Position numbers and translations under genes: made by a program. The notes under the pieces were generated by a model. The model did no database searches and was not told where the DNA came from. It saw only the letters and a list, made by a program, of their open reading frames with translations. This document shows, one piece after another, positions 15,334 through 23,932 of a DNA stretch of 64,000 nucleotides. The stretch spans positions 61,554 to 125,553 of the forward strand of contig NZ_QOIN01000053.1 of assembly GCF_003323715.1 (NCBI RefSeq), given 5' to 3'. Position 1 is the first letter of the stretch. Every line of letters begins with the position of its first letter. Source of the stretch: Streptomyces diacarni (GTDB taxonomy: Bacteria; Actinomycetota; Actinomycetes; Streptomycetales; Streptomycetaceae).

Positions 15334-16314
15334 GTGAACGAAATCCCCGAGACCGGCCGCATCGTCCTGCTCACCACCACGCACCGGGTGGCGCCCGGGC
15401 TGCTGTCCTGGCCCGCGTGGGAGGCGCTCCGCGGGGCCGACCGCGTGCTGTGCGCCGACCCCTCGCATCCGCAGCTGCCGTATGTGCGCGACGCGGGCGT
15501 GAAGGTGGCGGCCGGGGTGGAGCTGGACGCGCGGGAGCTGGTGGAGGAGTGCGGGCGCGGTGGCGGCCGCTCGCTCGTGGTGCTGGCGACCGCCGAGGGC
15601 GAGCCGGCGCTCACCGACGGCCTCGCGCGCCTGGCGGGCTCCGGCCGTCAGACGATGCCCGCTCTCGAACTGCTGCCCGGATCCTACGATCTGCCCGGCG
15701 CCCGCCTGCTGGACGCCGTCCAGGTCATGGACCGTATCCGCCGCGAGTGTCCCTGGAGCGCGCTGCGCACCCACGAGGACCTGCTCAAGTACGGCGTCGA
15801 GGAGATCTACGAACTCATCGACGCCATCGAGCGCGGCGACCGCGCGGAACTGCGCGAGGAACTCGGCGACGTGCTGCTCCAGGTCGTCTTCCACGCCCGC
15901 ATCGCCCAGGACCACCCGGACGAGGCCTTCGGCATCGACGACGTGGCGGGAACGCTGGTGGCGAAGCTGGTCCACCGCCACCCGCACGTCTTCGGTGACG
16001 ACGTCGCCGAGTCCGCCGAGGACGTCGAGGCGCACTGGCAGCGGCGCAAGGCGCAGGAGAAGAACGAGCGGGTCTCGGTGACCGAGGGCGTGCCGCTGGG
16101 CCAGCCGGCGCTCTCCTTGGCCGCGAAGCTGGCGGGGCGGGCCCGTGCGGCCGGGCTCGACGTTCCCGTCGAGGGGGCGCGCGGGGACGTGGGTTACGCG
16201 CTCCTCGCCCTGGCCGTGGAGGCCGAGCGGCAGGGCATCGACCCGGAGACCGCCCTGCGGGCCGCCGCCCGCACCTACCGCGACACCATCCGCGCCGCGG
16301 AGCAGCGCGGCTGA
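15334..16314 (+). CDS. mazG: MazG nucleoside triphosphate pyrophosphohydrolase
   Basis: 326 residues. MazG hydrolyses NTPs and dNTPs to monophosphates and clears damaged nucleotides. The N-terminal 120 residues resemble the tetrapyrrole-methylase-like domain often fused to MazG (RIVLLTTTHRVAPGLLSW). The catalytic MazG domain begins with VMDRIRRECPWSALRTHEDLLKYGVEEIYELIDAI, followed by ELREELGDVLLQVVFHARIA. These carry the EExxE and ExxD metal ligands. The usual D in CPWDxxQTH is S here. KLVHRHPHVFGD and HWQRRKAQEK complete the family pattern. The start was chosen for its leaderless -10 box. Confidence 0.92.
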   Translation: MNEIPETGRIVLLTTTHRVAPGLLSWPAWEALRGADRVLCADPSHPQLPYVRDAGVKVAAGVELDARELVEECGRGGGRSLVVLATAEGEPALTDGLARLAGSGRQTMPALELLPGSYDLPGARLLDAVQVMDRIRRECPWSALRTHEDLLKYGVEEIYELIDAIERGDRAELREELGDVLLQVVFHARIAQDHPDEAFGIDDVAGTLVAKLVHRHPHVFGDDVAESAEDVEAHWQRRKAQEKNERVSVTEGVPLGQPALSLAAKLAGRARAAGLDVPVEGARGDVGYALLALAVEAERQGIDPETALRAAARTYRDTIRAAEQRG

Positions 16315-16383
16315 GAGCGCGCCGGGTCGGCAGCCACGACGGCGTGAAAGCGGTGGCGACGGAGGAAGAGCGGTGGCGACGGG

Positions 16384-16411
16384 TTGACGGTGCCGTACCG
16401 GCCGGTAACAC
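16384..16411 (+). promoter_or_regulatory. Strong promoter of a leaderless gene
   Basis: TTGACG (16384-16389), a 16-base spacer and TAACAC (16406-16411) lie seven bases before ATG 16419; an in-frame GTG at 16416 is the alternative first codon. This is the clearest two-box promoter among the leaderless genes of the window. Confidence 0.6.
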
Positions 16412-16418
16412 TCCCGTG

Positions 16419-17117
16419 ATGGAGACCACCAAGGCCGGGACGGCACGGCGGTTCGGACAGGGGCGCCGCTCACGCCGCCCGGGTGGACCGCTCGCGGCGT
16501 TCGTCGCCCTGTCCGCCGCCGACCTGTACGCCACCGTCAAGGCACCCCGGGGCCCGGCGCGGGCCGGCAAGCCTCTTCTCATGCCCGCTCTCGCCGCCCA
16601 CGCCCGCTACGGAGGCCCGGCGGCAAGGCGCCCCGACGGGGCCCTCCTCGCCGGCCTGGCCTGCGCCACCGCGGGCGACACCGCGCTGCTGTGGGACCGC
16701 CACGAGCGTGCGCTGCTCGCCGGGATGGCCGCCTTCCTGGGGACCCAGGTCAGCTACACGGCGGGGATGGCCGGCCGGCTCGGTGGCGTACGCGGTCTGC
16801 GGGCCAGGCCCAGGCGGGCGGTGGCCGCGTTCGCCGGGTGGGCAGCCGTCAACGCGGCGCTCGCGCCCGCACTGGAGCGCCGGCTGCGCCTCCCGGTCGC
16901 CGGCTACAGCCTGGCGCTCGCCACGATGGGGGCCGTCGCGCTCGGAGTGGGCGGCAAGGTGGCCGCGGGGGCGGTGTCCTTCGTCGCCTCCGACGCGCTG
17001 ATCGGGCTCCAGCAGGCGGGGCGCTCCTTCCCCTCGCAGGAGACGCTGATCATGGCGGGCTATCTGCTGGGCCAGTACCTGCTCACCACGGGCTGGCTGG
17101 AGCGGCAGCGCGCGTAG
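16419..17117 (+). CDS. YhhN/TMEM86-family membrane protein (putative lysoplasmalogenase)
   Basis: 232 residues with about eight membrane segments. It shows LACATAGDTALLW, LAGMAAFLGTQVSYTAGM, YSLALATMGAVALGVGGK, AGAVSFVASDALIGLQQ and LIMAGYLLGQYLLTTGWL. The GD in the third helix and the SD in the sixth are the conserved acidic pair of the YhhN family, whose eukaryotic members hydrolyse lysoplasmalogen. The bacterial substrate is uncertain. It is transcribed from its own leaderless promoter, so it is not strictly in an operon with mazG. Confidence 0.82.
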   Translation: METTKAGTARRFGQGRRSRRPGGPLAAFVALSAADLYATVKAPRGPARAGKPLLMPALAAHARYGGPAARRPDGALLAGLACATAGDTALLWDRHERALLAGMAAFLGTQVSYTAGMAGRLGGVRGLRARPRRAVAAFAGWAAVNAALAPALERRLRLPVAGYSLALATMGAVALGVGGKVAAGAVSFVASDALIGLQQAGRSFPSQETLIMAGYLLGQYLLTTGWLERQRA

Positions 17118-17259
17118 CGAGCGCGTGGTGGCGGTATGCGGCGCCGGGCCGTGGCGTCTGGCGGCTGCCGTGGCGTCTCCCGGCCGGCGTGACCGGCGGC
17201 CAGGGAGCCGGGGAGCCGGGGCAGCGGTGGCCGCCGGTGCGGCCGGCGGTGGGTGCGTC

Positions 17260-17265
17260 TACGGT
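17260..17265 (+). promoter_or_regulatory. Candidate -10 box for leaderless P450 gene
   Basis: TACGGT ends seven bases before GTG 17273. This is weaker evidence than for the neighbouring genes because an in-frame GTG at 17267 is also possible. Confidence 0.35.
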
Positions 17266-17272
17266 CGTGTGG

Positions 17273-18607
17273 GTGCACGACCAGAACCCCGCCTGCCCCG
17301 CCCCGCCCCCCTCCGACGCGTCCACGCCGGTCTCCTCGCCCTCCGACGCGTCCGTGCCCGAGATGCCGTCGCTCTTCGACTGGCGGTTCGCCGCCGACCC
17401 CTACCCCGCGTACGCGTGGCTGCGCGAGCACGCGCCCGTGCACAGGACGCGGGTGCCCAGTGGGGTGGAGGCCTGGCTGGTCACCCGGTACGCGGACGCC
17501 CGGCAGGCGCTCGCCGACCCGAGGCTGAGCAAGAGCCCGCACCACCACGGCGAACAGGGCGCGCACGGCAAGGGCAAGGTCGGCATCCCCGGAGAGCGCA
17601 GCGCCAACCTGATGACGCATCTGCTCAACATCGACCCGCCCGACCACACCCGGCTGCGCCGCCTGGTCTCCAAGGCCTTCACCCCGCGCCGGGTCGCCGC
17701 CTTCGCGCCCCGCGTACGGGAGCTGGCCGACACGCTCATCGACGGTTTCGCGGCGCGCGGTGCGGCGGACCTGATCCACGAGTACGCCTTCCCGCTGCCG
17801 ATCTACGCCATTTGCGACATGCTCGGCGTCCCGCAACAGGACCAGGAGGACTTCCGCTCCTGGGCCGGAATGATGATCCATCAGCCCGGCAGCCCGCGCG
17901 GCGGTGTGGGCCGCGCGGTCAAGAGGATGCGCGGTTACCTGGCCGAGCTCATCCACCGCAAGAGGGCCGAGCTGGAGCGCAGGGGCGAGGGGGCCGACGA
18001 CCTGATCTCCGGTCTCATCCGCGCCTCCGACCACGGCGAGCACCTGAGCGAGAACGAGGCGGCGGCGATGGCGTTCATCCTGCTGTTCGCCGGCTTCGAG
18101 ACGACCGTCAACCTGATCGGCAACGGCACCTACGCGCTGCTGCGCCACCCCGGTCAGCGGGCCGTACTCCAGCGGGCGGTCGCGGACGGGGACACCGGGC
18201 TGCTGGCCACCGCCGTCGAGGAGTTGCTGCGGTACGACGGGCCGGTGGAACTGGCGACCTGGCGCTTCGCCACCCGCGAGCTGACGCTGGGCGGGCAGCG
18301 GGTACGGGAGGGGGACCCGGTGCTGGTCGTCCTCGCGGCCGCGGACCGCGATCCGGACAAGTTCGACGCACCCGACACCCTGGACCTGACGCGGAGCGAC
18401 AACCAGCACCTCGGGTACGGGCACGGCATCCACTACTGCCTGGGTGCGCCGCTGGCCCGTCTGGAGGGGCGCACCGCGCTCGCCACGCTCCTGCACAGGC
18501 TGCCCGACCTGCGACTTGCCGCAGACCCTGAGGAGTTGAGGTGGCGCGGCGGGCTGATCATGCGCGGCCTGCGGACGCTGCCCGTGGAGTTCACCGCCCG
18601 CGGGTGA
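17273..18607 (+). CDS. Cytochrome P450 monooxygenase
   Basis: 444 residues. Class I bacterial P450s hydroxylate small molecules using ferredoxin-derived electrons. Visible motifs are HLLNIDPPDHTRLRRLVSKAF, the I-helix LLFAGFETTVNLIGNG (oxygen-binding A-G-x-E-T), the ExxR EELLRYDGPVELATWR, and the heme ligand loop GYGHGIHYCLGAPLARLEGR with Cys near residue 390. The sequence looks CYP107-like, but I cannot assign a family. No ferredoxin or reductase gene is adjacent, so it depends on shared redox partners. The Pro/Ser-rich first 30 residues precede the usual SLFDWRFAADPYPAYAWLR. The start choice (17273 or 17267) is uncertain. Confidence 0.93.
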   Translation: MHDQNPACPAPPPSDASTPVSSPSDASVPEMPSLFDWRFAADPYPAYAWLREHAPVHRTRVPSGVEAWLVTRYADARQALADPRLSKSPHHHGEQGAHGKGKVGIPGERSANLMTHLLNIDPPDHTRLRRLVSKAFTPRRVAAFAPRVRELADTLIDGFAARGAADLIHEYAFPLPIYAICDMLGVPQQDQEDFRSWAGMMIHQPGSPRGGVGRAVKRMRGYLAELIHRKRAELERRGEGADDLISGLIRASDHGEHLSENEAAAMAFILLFAGFETTVNLIGNGTYALLRHPGQRAVLQRAVADGDTGLLATAVEELLRYDGPVELATWRFATRELTLGGQRVREGDPVLVVLAAADRDPDKFDAPDTLDLTRSDNQHLGYGHGIHYCLGAPLARLEGRTALATLLHRLPDLRLAADPEELRWRGGLIMRGLRTLPVEFTARG

Positions 18608-18631
18608 CGCACGTGTGAGGGGCCGTCACCC
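18602..18631 (+). terminator. Hairpin overlapping the P450 stop codon
   Basis: GGGTGACG (18602-18609) pairs perfectly with CGTCACCC (18624-18631) around a 14-base loop. The left arm contains the TGA stop of the P450 gene. It is a likely terminator or 3' stabiliser. Confidence 0.45.
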
Positions 18632-18664
18632 GTGTGACCGCGGCGTGATGTCCGTGACATTCGC

Positions 18665-18693
18665 TTGTGACGCCCGGCGTTCGCGGTTACGTT
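18665..18693 (+). promoter_or_regulatory. Candidate promoter of the rpf gene
   Basis: TTGTGA (18665-18670), 17 bases, then TACGTT (18688-18693) gives a plausible sigma-70 type promoter and a leader of about 65 bases. I looked for a c-di-AMP (ydaO) riboswitch in this leader, since actinobacterial rpf genes often carry one, and did not see its conserved motifs. Confidence 0.4.
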
Positions 18694-18766
18694 CGGTCGC
18701 CGACTTCGGTTGCCCTTTCCGGTGTCCTCCGTCGTCGTCCCGCTTGTCCCTTACGAGAGGTCCTCC

Positions 18767-19897
18767 ATGCGCTCCGGGAACGGTCGGCACCGCCGCCCCC
18801 GCCAGGCACCCGCCCTGTTCGTCGCGGCCGGGGTCACCGGCGCGGGCATCGCGCTGCCGCTGCTGGGCGCGACCGGCGCGCACGCCGCCGACGCCTCGCC
18901 CTGGGACCGGGTCGCTGACTGCGAGAGCGGCGGCGTGTGGAGCGCCAACAACGGACACGGGTACTACGGCGGGCTCCAGTTGGACCTGGACACCTGGAAG
19001 TACTACGGCGGCACGGTGTACGCCGACCGGCCCGACCTGGCCAGCCGCAGCCAGCAGATCGCCGTCGGGGAGAAGATCCTGGAGGCGGAGGGCCCGCGGT
19101 CCTTCCCGCACTGCGGGTCCGTTCTCGCGGGCGAGGTCGGCCCGGACGTCGATCTGGGCACGCCCGACGGCACGGACCCGGGCGCCGACGAGGGTGCGGA
19201 CCCGGACGGCAGCGACCACGCCGAGGACGGCGCCACGAGCGGTGACCCTTCCGGCCGGGAGTCGCCCGAGGCCGGGGCGCCGGACGGGAAGCCGTCCGAA
19301 GGGGAGACCTCGTCAGAGGAGTCCTCCGACGGGAAGGCGTCGGAGGGGGAGTCCTCCGGTGAGTCGGAGGGGGAGTCCTCCGGCGAGAAGGCCTCGGGGG
19401 AGGAGGGGGCCGCCGGGGAGGTCGGCGGTTCCGGTGGTGAGGGAGGCTCCGACGGGTCCGCCTCCGAGCGGCCGTCCGCCACCCCGTCGCCGTCTGCCCC
19501 TTCGGGCTCGCAGGACGCCGATTCCGGCGACCCCGCTGACGCCGGCGCGTCCGACCCGTCCGAGGGCGGCTTCGGTTGGTCGAACCAGGGTCCGTCCAGC
19601 CCGGAGCGGCTCAGGGACTCGTCCGGGGAGCAGGGCCACGTCCTCTCCCCGGGGACGGGCAAGCACCGGGGCACGCCCGACGAGGGGAGCGACCGCGCCT
19701 CGCGGGGCGACGACCGGGAGGACAAGGGCGAGGGGAGCGGCAAGCACCGCGTCACCGTCCGGCCCGGCGACTCCCTCTCCCGAATCGCCGCGGAACAGGA
19801 CGTTCCGGGCGGTTGGACGGAACTGTACGCCCACAACCGCGGTGTGATCGGCGACGACCCCGACCTGATCAAGCCGGGTCAGCAGCTGCGCGTGTGA
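18767..19897 (+). CDS. Secreted resuscitation-promoting factor with Rpf and LysM domains
   Basis: 376 residues. A signal peptide (ALFVAAGVTGAGIALPLLG...AHA) precedes the Rpf lysozyme-like domain (about residues 45-120: ASPWDRVADCESGGVWSANN, GYYGGLQLDLDTWKYYGG), including the catalytic Glu in CESGG. It cleaves peptidoglycan during spore germination. A long acidic Ser/Glu/Gly/Asp linker of about 190 residues follows, with repeats such as GESSGESEGESSGE. A C-terminal LysM domain (HRVTVRPGDSLSRIAAEQDV...LIKPGQQLRV) anchors it to the wall. ATG 18767 has a GAGAGG ribosome site. Confidence 0.93.
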   Translation: MRSGNGRHRRPRQAPALFVAAGVTGAGIALPLLGATGAHAADASPWDRVADCESGGVWSANNGHGYYGGLQLDLDTWKYYGGTVYADRPDLASRSQQIAVGEKILEAEGPRSFPHCGSVLAGEVGPDVDLGTPDGTDPGADEGADPDGSDHAEDGATSGDPSGRESPEAGAPDGKPSEGETSSEESSDGKASEGESSGESEGESSGEKASGEEGAAGEVGGSGGEGGSDGSASERPSATPSPSAPSGSQDADSGDPADAGASDPSEGGFGWSNQGPSSPERLRDSSGEQGHVLSPGTGKHRGTPDEGSDRASRGDDREDKGEGSGKHRVTVRPGDSLSRIAAEQDVPGGWTELYAHNRGVIGDDPDLIKPGQQLRV

Positions 19898-19955
19898 GCC
19901 GCCTCGCCGACAGGTGAGCCGGCACGTGTGAGCCGCTCCGCCGACAGGTGAGCCG
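19891..19955. repeat. Two 31-bp direct repeats spanning the rpf stop codon
   Basis: The unit at 19891-19921 recurs at 19925-19955 with two mismatches (CGTGTGAGCCGC start, GACAGGTGAGCCG end). The first copy contains the TGA stop of the rpf gene, so a duplication of the gene's last bases created the spacer before eno. Confidence 0.75.
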
Positions 19956-20027
19956 CGAGGAGGTCCCCGCGAACCCGCACGTGGGCCTCATCGTGCGGCG
20001 GGGCGGGGGCCGGGCACGCGGGACGGT

Positions 20028-20033
20028 TAGGCT
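20028..20033 (+). promoter_or_regulatory. Candidate -10 box for eno
   Basis: TAGGCT lies 43 bases before the enolase GTG, leaving room for a leader with the AAGGAGA ribosome site. No clear -35 box is visible. Confidence 0.4.
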
Positions 20034-20076
20034 CGGGGCGGAGAAAGCCGTCCGTCCCACACGAAGGAGAAACCTC

Positions 20077-21357
20077 GTGCCGTCCATCGACGTCGTCGTA
20101 GCCCGCGAGATCCTCGACTCGCGAGGCAACCCCACCGTCGAGGTCGAGGTCGGCCTCGACGACGGCAGCACCGGCCGTGCTGCCGTGCCGTCCGGTGCCT
20201 CGACCGGCGCCTTCGAGGCGCTCGAACTGCGCGACGGGGACGCCGCGCGCTACAGCGGCAAGGGCGTCGAGAAGGCCGTCCTCGCCGTCATCGAGCAGGT
20301 CGGCCCCGAGCTGGTCGGCTACGACGCCACCGAGCAGCGCCTGATCGACCAGGCGATGTTCGACCTGGACGCGACCGCCGACAAGTCCTCGCTGGGCGCC
20401 AACGCCATCCTCGGCGTCTCGCTGGCCGTCGCGCACGCCGCCTCCGAGGCGTCCGACCTGCCGCTCTTCCGCTACCTGGGCGGCCCCAACGCGCACCAGC
20501 TGCCGGTGCCGATGATGAACATCCTCAACGGCGGCTCGCACGCCGACTCGAACGTGGACATCCAGGAGTTCATGATCGCGCCGATCGGCGCCGAGTCGTT
20601 CTCCGAGGCGCTGCGCTGGGGCGCCGAGGTCTACCACGCGCTCAAGAGCGTCCTCAAGGAGCGCGGTCTGGCCACGGGCCTGGGCGACGAGGGCGGCTTC
20701 GCGCCGAACCTCGGCTCCAACCGCGAGGCGCTCGACCTGATCATCGAGGCCATCCAGAAGGCCGGTTACAACGCGGGTCAGGACATCGCGCTGGCGCTGG
20801 ACGTGGCCGCCTCCGAGTTCTACGAGGACGGCGTCTACGCGTTCGAGGGCCAGAAGCGTTCGGCCGCCGAGATGACCGAGTACTACGGGCAGCTTGTCGC
20901 GGACTACCCGCTGGTCTCCATCGAGGACCCGCTGTTCGAGGACGACTGGGCGGGCTGGAAGACCATCACCGACAAGCTCGGCGAGAAGGTGCAGCTGGTG
21001 GGCGACGACCTGTTCGTCACCAACCCCGAGCGCCTGGCCCGCGGCATCGAGGAGGGCTGCGCCAACGCCCTGCTGGTGAAGGTCAACCAGATCGGTTCGC
21101 TCACCGAGACGCTGGACGCCGTCGAGCTCGCCCAGCGCAACGGCTTCAAGTGCATGATGTCGCACCGCTCCGGCGAGACGGAGGACGTGACGATCGCCGA
21201 CCTGGCCGTCGCCGTCAACTGCGGTCAGATCAAGTCAGGTGCCCCCGCGCGCTCGGAGCGTGTCGCCAAGTACAACCAGCTGCTGCGCATCGAGGAGATC
21301 CTCGACGACGCGGCGGTCTACGCCGGCCGCTCGGCGTTCCCGCGCTACAAGCGCTGA
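20077..21357 (+). CDS. eno: Enolase
   Basis: 426 residues. It converts 2-phosphoglycerate to phosphoenolpyruvate in glycolysis. The N-terminus MPSIDVVVAREILDSRGNPT is canonical, followed by VPSGASTGAFEALELRD, GGSHADSNVDIQEFMIAPIG, GLGDEGGFAPNL with the catalytic Glu, LVSIEDPLFEDDW with metal ligands, LLVKVNQIGSLTET with the catalytic Lys, and CMMSHRSGETED. GTG 20077 has an AAGGAGA site; open frame further upstream is not family sequence. A perfect 17-bp terminator hairpin follows, then divIC/ftsB. Confidence 0.98.
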   Translation: MPSIDVVVAREILDSRGNPTVEVEVGLDDGSTGRAAVPSGASTGAFEALELRDGDAARYSGKGVEKAVLAVIEQVGPELVGYDATEQRLIDQAMFDLDATADKSSLGANAILGVSLAVAHAASEASDLPLFRYLGGPNAHQLPVPMMNILNGGSHADSNVDIQEFMIAPIGAESFSEALRWGAEVYHALKSVLKERGLATGLGDEGGFAPNLGSNREALDLIIEAIQKAGYNAGQDIALALDVAASEFYEDGVYAFEGQKRSAAEMTEYYGQLVADYPLVSIEDPLFEDDWAGWKTITDKLGEKVQLVGDDLFVTNPERLARGIEEGCANALLVKVNQIGSLTETLDAVELAQRNGFKCMMSHRSGETEDVTIADLAVAVNCGQIKSGAPARSERVAKYNQLLRIEEILDDAAVYAGRSAFPRYKR

Positions 21358-21373
21358 CGCGGGCGCCGCGAGC

Positions 21374-21413
21374 GCCCCGGCCCCCGCCCGGGGGACCGGG
21401 CGGGGGCCGGGGC
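21374..21413 (+). terminator. Strong hairpin after eno
   Basis: A perfect 17-bp G+C stem (21374-21390 with 21397-21413) encloses a 6-base loop 16 bases after the eno stop. There is no T-run. It should limit readthrough into the division gene. Confidence 0.75.
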
Positions 21414-21423
21414 GGCGGGCGCG

Positions 21424-21453
21424 CGAGGCAGGGAGAGGCGAGGCAGGGAGAGG
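21424..21453 (+). repeat. 15-bp tandem duplication carrying a doubled ribosome site
   Basis: CGAGGCAGGGAGAGG occurs twice back to back immediately before ATG 21455, so two GGGAGAGG Shine-Dalgarno-like sequences stand in line. The second is correctly spaced. Confidence 0.75.
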
Positions 21454-21454
21454 C

Positions 21455-21934
21455 ATGGGAGCGGACCGGGACCGTTTCTCCACCGCGACGCGCCTGCGCG
21501 CCCTCGGCGCACAGGCAGCGGAGCGGGTCTACCGGGCGCAGGGCCCGGCGAAGCCGCGTACTCCGCGCAAGGGGCGGCTGACCGGCAGAGCCGCGCTGCT
21601 CGCCCTCGTCCTGTGCTCCCTCGTCGTCGCGCTCGCGTACCCCACACGGCAGTACGTCAGCCAGCGTTCCGAGATCGCCGAGCAGCGCGCGCAGGCCGAG
21701 CGGACGCGGGACGCGGTCGAGGAGCTGCGCAAGGAGCGGGCCCGCTGGAAGGACCCCGCCTACGTGGAGCGGCAGGCGCGCGAGCACCTGCACTTCGTGC
21801 GGCCCGACGAGACCGGCTACACCATGCGGGACGGCACAGCCGACGCGCGCCGCCCCCGCGACCGGGGGCCCGCCGACCGGCCCTGGTACGAGAACCTGTG
21901 GGACGGACTGGACAGCGCGGACGACGCAGGCTGA
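21455..21934 (+). CDS. divIC: Septum formation initiator (FtsB/DivIC family)
   Basis: 159 residues. A basic cytoplasmic start is followed by one membrane segment (AALLALVLCSLVVALAYPTR, residues 48-67). A short periplasmic coiled coil comes next (EIAEQRAQAERTRDAVEELRKER), then RWKDPAYVERQAREHLHFVRPDETGY, the signature of the DivIC/FtsB family that holds FtsL and FtsQ at the division septum. The tail is Asp/Arg-rich. Its place between eno and the DUF501/ppx genes is the usual actinobacterial arrangement. Confidence 0.9.
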   Translation: MGADRDRFSTATRLRALGAQAAERVYRAQGPAKPRTPRKGRLTGRAALLALVLCSLVVALAYPTRQYVSQRSEIAEQRAQAERTRDAVEELRKERARWKDPAYVERQAREHLHFVRPDETGYTMRDGTADARRPRDRGPADRPWYENLWDGLDSADDAG

Positions 21935-22000
21935 CGCCGCGCGCCGCCCCGCCCAGGGCAACGGACCACCCGAGACGAAGCGACGAGCACCCTGACACCC

Positions 22001-22558
22001 ATGGACACCCCACCGCCCCTGACCCGGCCGACACCGCCCACGGACGCTGACGTGGCCGCCTTCCGCGAGCAGTTGGGCCGCCCGCCGCGCGGACTGCGCG
22101 CCATCGCGCACCGCTGCCCCTGCGGGCTGCCGGACGTCGTGGAGACCGCGCCCCGGCTGGAGGACGGCACGCCGTTCCCCACCACGTACTACCTCACGTG
22201 CCCGCGCGCGGCCTCCGCCATCGGCACGCTGGAGGCGGACGGCGTGATGCGTCAGATGACCGAACGGCTCGGTCAGGACGCCGAACTGGCCGACGCCTAC
22301 CGCGCCGCCCACGAGGACTACCTGGCGCGCAGGGACGCCATCGAGGAGCTGGTCGGCTTCCCCAGCGCGGGCGGCATGCCCGACCGGGTCAAGTGCCTGC
22401 ACGTGCTGGTGGCGCACGCGCTCGTGGCGGGGCCCGGCGTCAACCCGCTGGGGGACGAGGCGCTGGCGATGCTGCCCGAGTGGTGGCGCAAGGGCCCGTG
22501 CGTGAGCGTGCCGGACAGCGACCCGAAGGCCGCTCAGGGGGACGAGGAGACGTCATGA
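22001..22558 (+). CDS. DUF501 family protein
   Basis: 185 residues. The family is restricted mostly to actinobacteria and lies between divIC and ppx. Recognisable parts are FREQLGRPPRGLRAIAHRCPCGLPDVVETAPRLEDGTPFPTTYYLTCP, VGFPSAGGMPDRVKCLHVLVAHALVAGPGVNPLGDEAL and EWWRKGPCV. Conserved Cys residues in CPCG, TCPR and KCLH hint at metal binding, but no function is established. The start ATG 22001 lacks a strong ribosome site. The 3' end overlaps ppx by four bases. Confidence 0.9.
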   Translation: MDTPPPLTRPTPPTDADVAAFREQLGRPPRGLRAIAHRCPCGLPDVVETAPRLEDGTPFPTTYYLTCPRAASAIGTLEADGVMRQMTERLGQDAELADAYRAAHEDYLARRDAIEELVGFPSAGGMPDRVKCLHVLVAHALVAGPGVNPLGDEALAMLPEWWRKGPCVSVPDSDPKAAQGDEETS

Positions 22559-23520
22559 CCGTGCAGCGCGTGGCCGCGGTCGACTGCGGCACCAACTCGA
22601 TCCGCCTGCTGGTGGCCGACCTCGACCCGGAGACGGGCGCGCTGGTCGACCTGGACCGGCGGATGGAGATCGTCCGGCTGGGGCAGGGCGTGGACCGTAC
22701 GGGGCGGCTGGCGCCGGAGGCGCTGGAGCGGACGTTCGCCGCGTGCCGCCGCTACGCGGAGACCATCGCGGGCTTCGGCGTACCGCCGCGGCGCACGCGC
22801 TTCGTGGCCACCTCCGCGTCGCGGGACGCGGAGAACCGGGACGAGTTCGTGGCCGGGGTCGTGGACATCCTCGGCGTCGAACCCGAGGTGATCACCGGCG
22901 ACCAGGAGGCCGAGTTCTCCTTCACAGGCGCCACCAGGGAGCTGTCCCGCGGCACCTTCGCGCCGCCCTACCTGGTGGTCGACATCGGCGGCGGCTCCAC
23001 GGAGTTCGTGCTGGGCGACGAGACGGTCGAGGCGGCCCGCAGCGTGGACGTGGGCTGCGTGCGGCTGACCGAACGTCACCTCACCCACGGCGACGGCTCG
23101 CTGAGCGAGACCCCGACCGAGGAGCAGGTCGCGGCGATCCGTGCCGACGTGGCGGCCGCTGTGGACGAGGTGGCCTCGACGGTGCCGCTGGAGCGCTCCC
23201 GCACGCTGGTCGGGCTGGCCGGCACGGTCACCACGCTCGGCGGCATCGCGCTCGGCCTGGACGCCTACGACTCCTCCCGCATCCACCACAGCCGGCTGAC
23301 GCGCGCCCGGGTCGGCGAGCTCACCTCGCGCCTGCTGGCCGCCACCCACGACGAACGCGCCGCCATCCCGGTGATGCACCCGGGCCGCGTGGACGTCATC
23401 AACGCCGGTGCCCTGGTGCTGCTCGCCCTCATGGAGCGGATCGGCGCCGAGGAGGTCGTGGTGAGCGAACACGACATCCTGGACGGGATCGCGTTCCATA
23501 CGGCACTCGACGCGCGGTAG
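22555..23520 (+). CDS. ppx: Exopolyphosphatase (Ppx/GppA family)
   Basis: 321 residues from ATG 22555, overlapping the preceding stop as ATGA. It hydrolyses polyphosphate or the guanosine pentaphosphate alarmone; which is used here cannot be told. The ASKHA ATPase fold shows VAAVDCGTNSIRLLVADL (phosphate 1), RTRFVATSASRDAENRDEF, TGDQEAEFSFTGAT with the catalytic Glu, and VVDIGGGSTEFVLG (phosphate 2). LVGLAGTVTTLGGIALG and VVVSEHDILDGIAF complete the pattern. It lacks the C-terminal HD domain of long Ppx proteins, as is normal for actinobacterial short forms. Confidence 0.93.
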   Translation: MTVQRVAAVDCGTNSIRLLVADLDPETGALVDLDRRMEIVRLGQGVDRTGRLAPEALERTFAACRRYAETIAGFGVPPRRTRFVATSASRDAENRDEFVAGVVDILGVEPEVITGDQEAEFSFTGATRELSRGTFAPPYLVVDIGGGSTEFVLGDETVEAARSVDVGCVRLTERHLTHGDGSLSETPTEEQVAAIRADVAAAVDEVASTVPLERSRTLVGLAGTVTTLGGIALGLDAYDSSRIHHSRLTRARVGELTSRLLAATHDERAAIPVMHPGRVDVINAGALVLLALMERIGAEEVVVSEHDILDGIAFHTALDAR

Positions 23521-23660
23521 GCGGCGCGCCCCAGGTGTGCGAGGCGGCTGGAGGGTCGTTGCCGGGAGGGTGTGCGGGCCTCACTTGAGCGGGCGCTCAC
23601 TCTCCTGATAGGCATGGAGGGCCCTTGGCGGGGGTCTTCCGGGGTCCCGCTTGAGAACTT

Positions 23661-23678
23661 TCGTGAATTGTTTCACAT
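23661..23678 (+). promoter_or_regulatory. Rex-like operator 1 upstream of ndh
   Basis: TCGTGAA-TTGT-TTCACAT matches 12 of the 14 arm bases of the Rex consensus TTGTGAA-N4-TTCACAA. Rex is the Streptomyces NADH/NAD+ sensor that represses respiratory genes. A TTGAGA hexamer at 23651-23656 could be a -35 box overlapped by the site. Confidence 0.6.
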
Positions 23679-23932
23679 GGAAAAGTGCCCGGTGAGGCCC
23701 GGTTTTTGCCGTGGATTGAAGGGTTCCGGGGGTGATGAGGCCGGGAAACGACGGCGGGCGTCCGCGGGGGCTTCCCCGGGCGAGGGGCGGTACGGCAGGT
23801 GGTCCACCCGAGGCGCCGCCGATCTTCGCAGCTCAAAAGGTGCATCAACGGCCCGGAGTGCCCGGTGGTTCCCTCACCCGCCTGTGGGGTCGATCACGGG
23901 GCGGCGCAGTGTAGCAGAGGGTCGTCCCATGC

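Noticed and set aside
18608..18766. c-di-AMP (ydaO-type) riboswitch upstream of the rpf gene
   Set aside because: Actinobacterial rpf genes often carry one, but the leader here is short and I did not see the conserved ydaO motifs.
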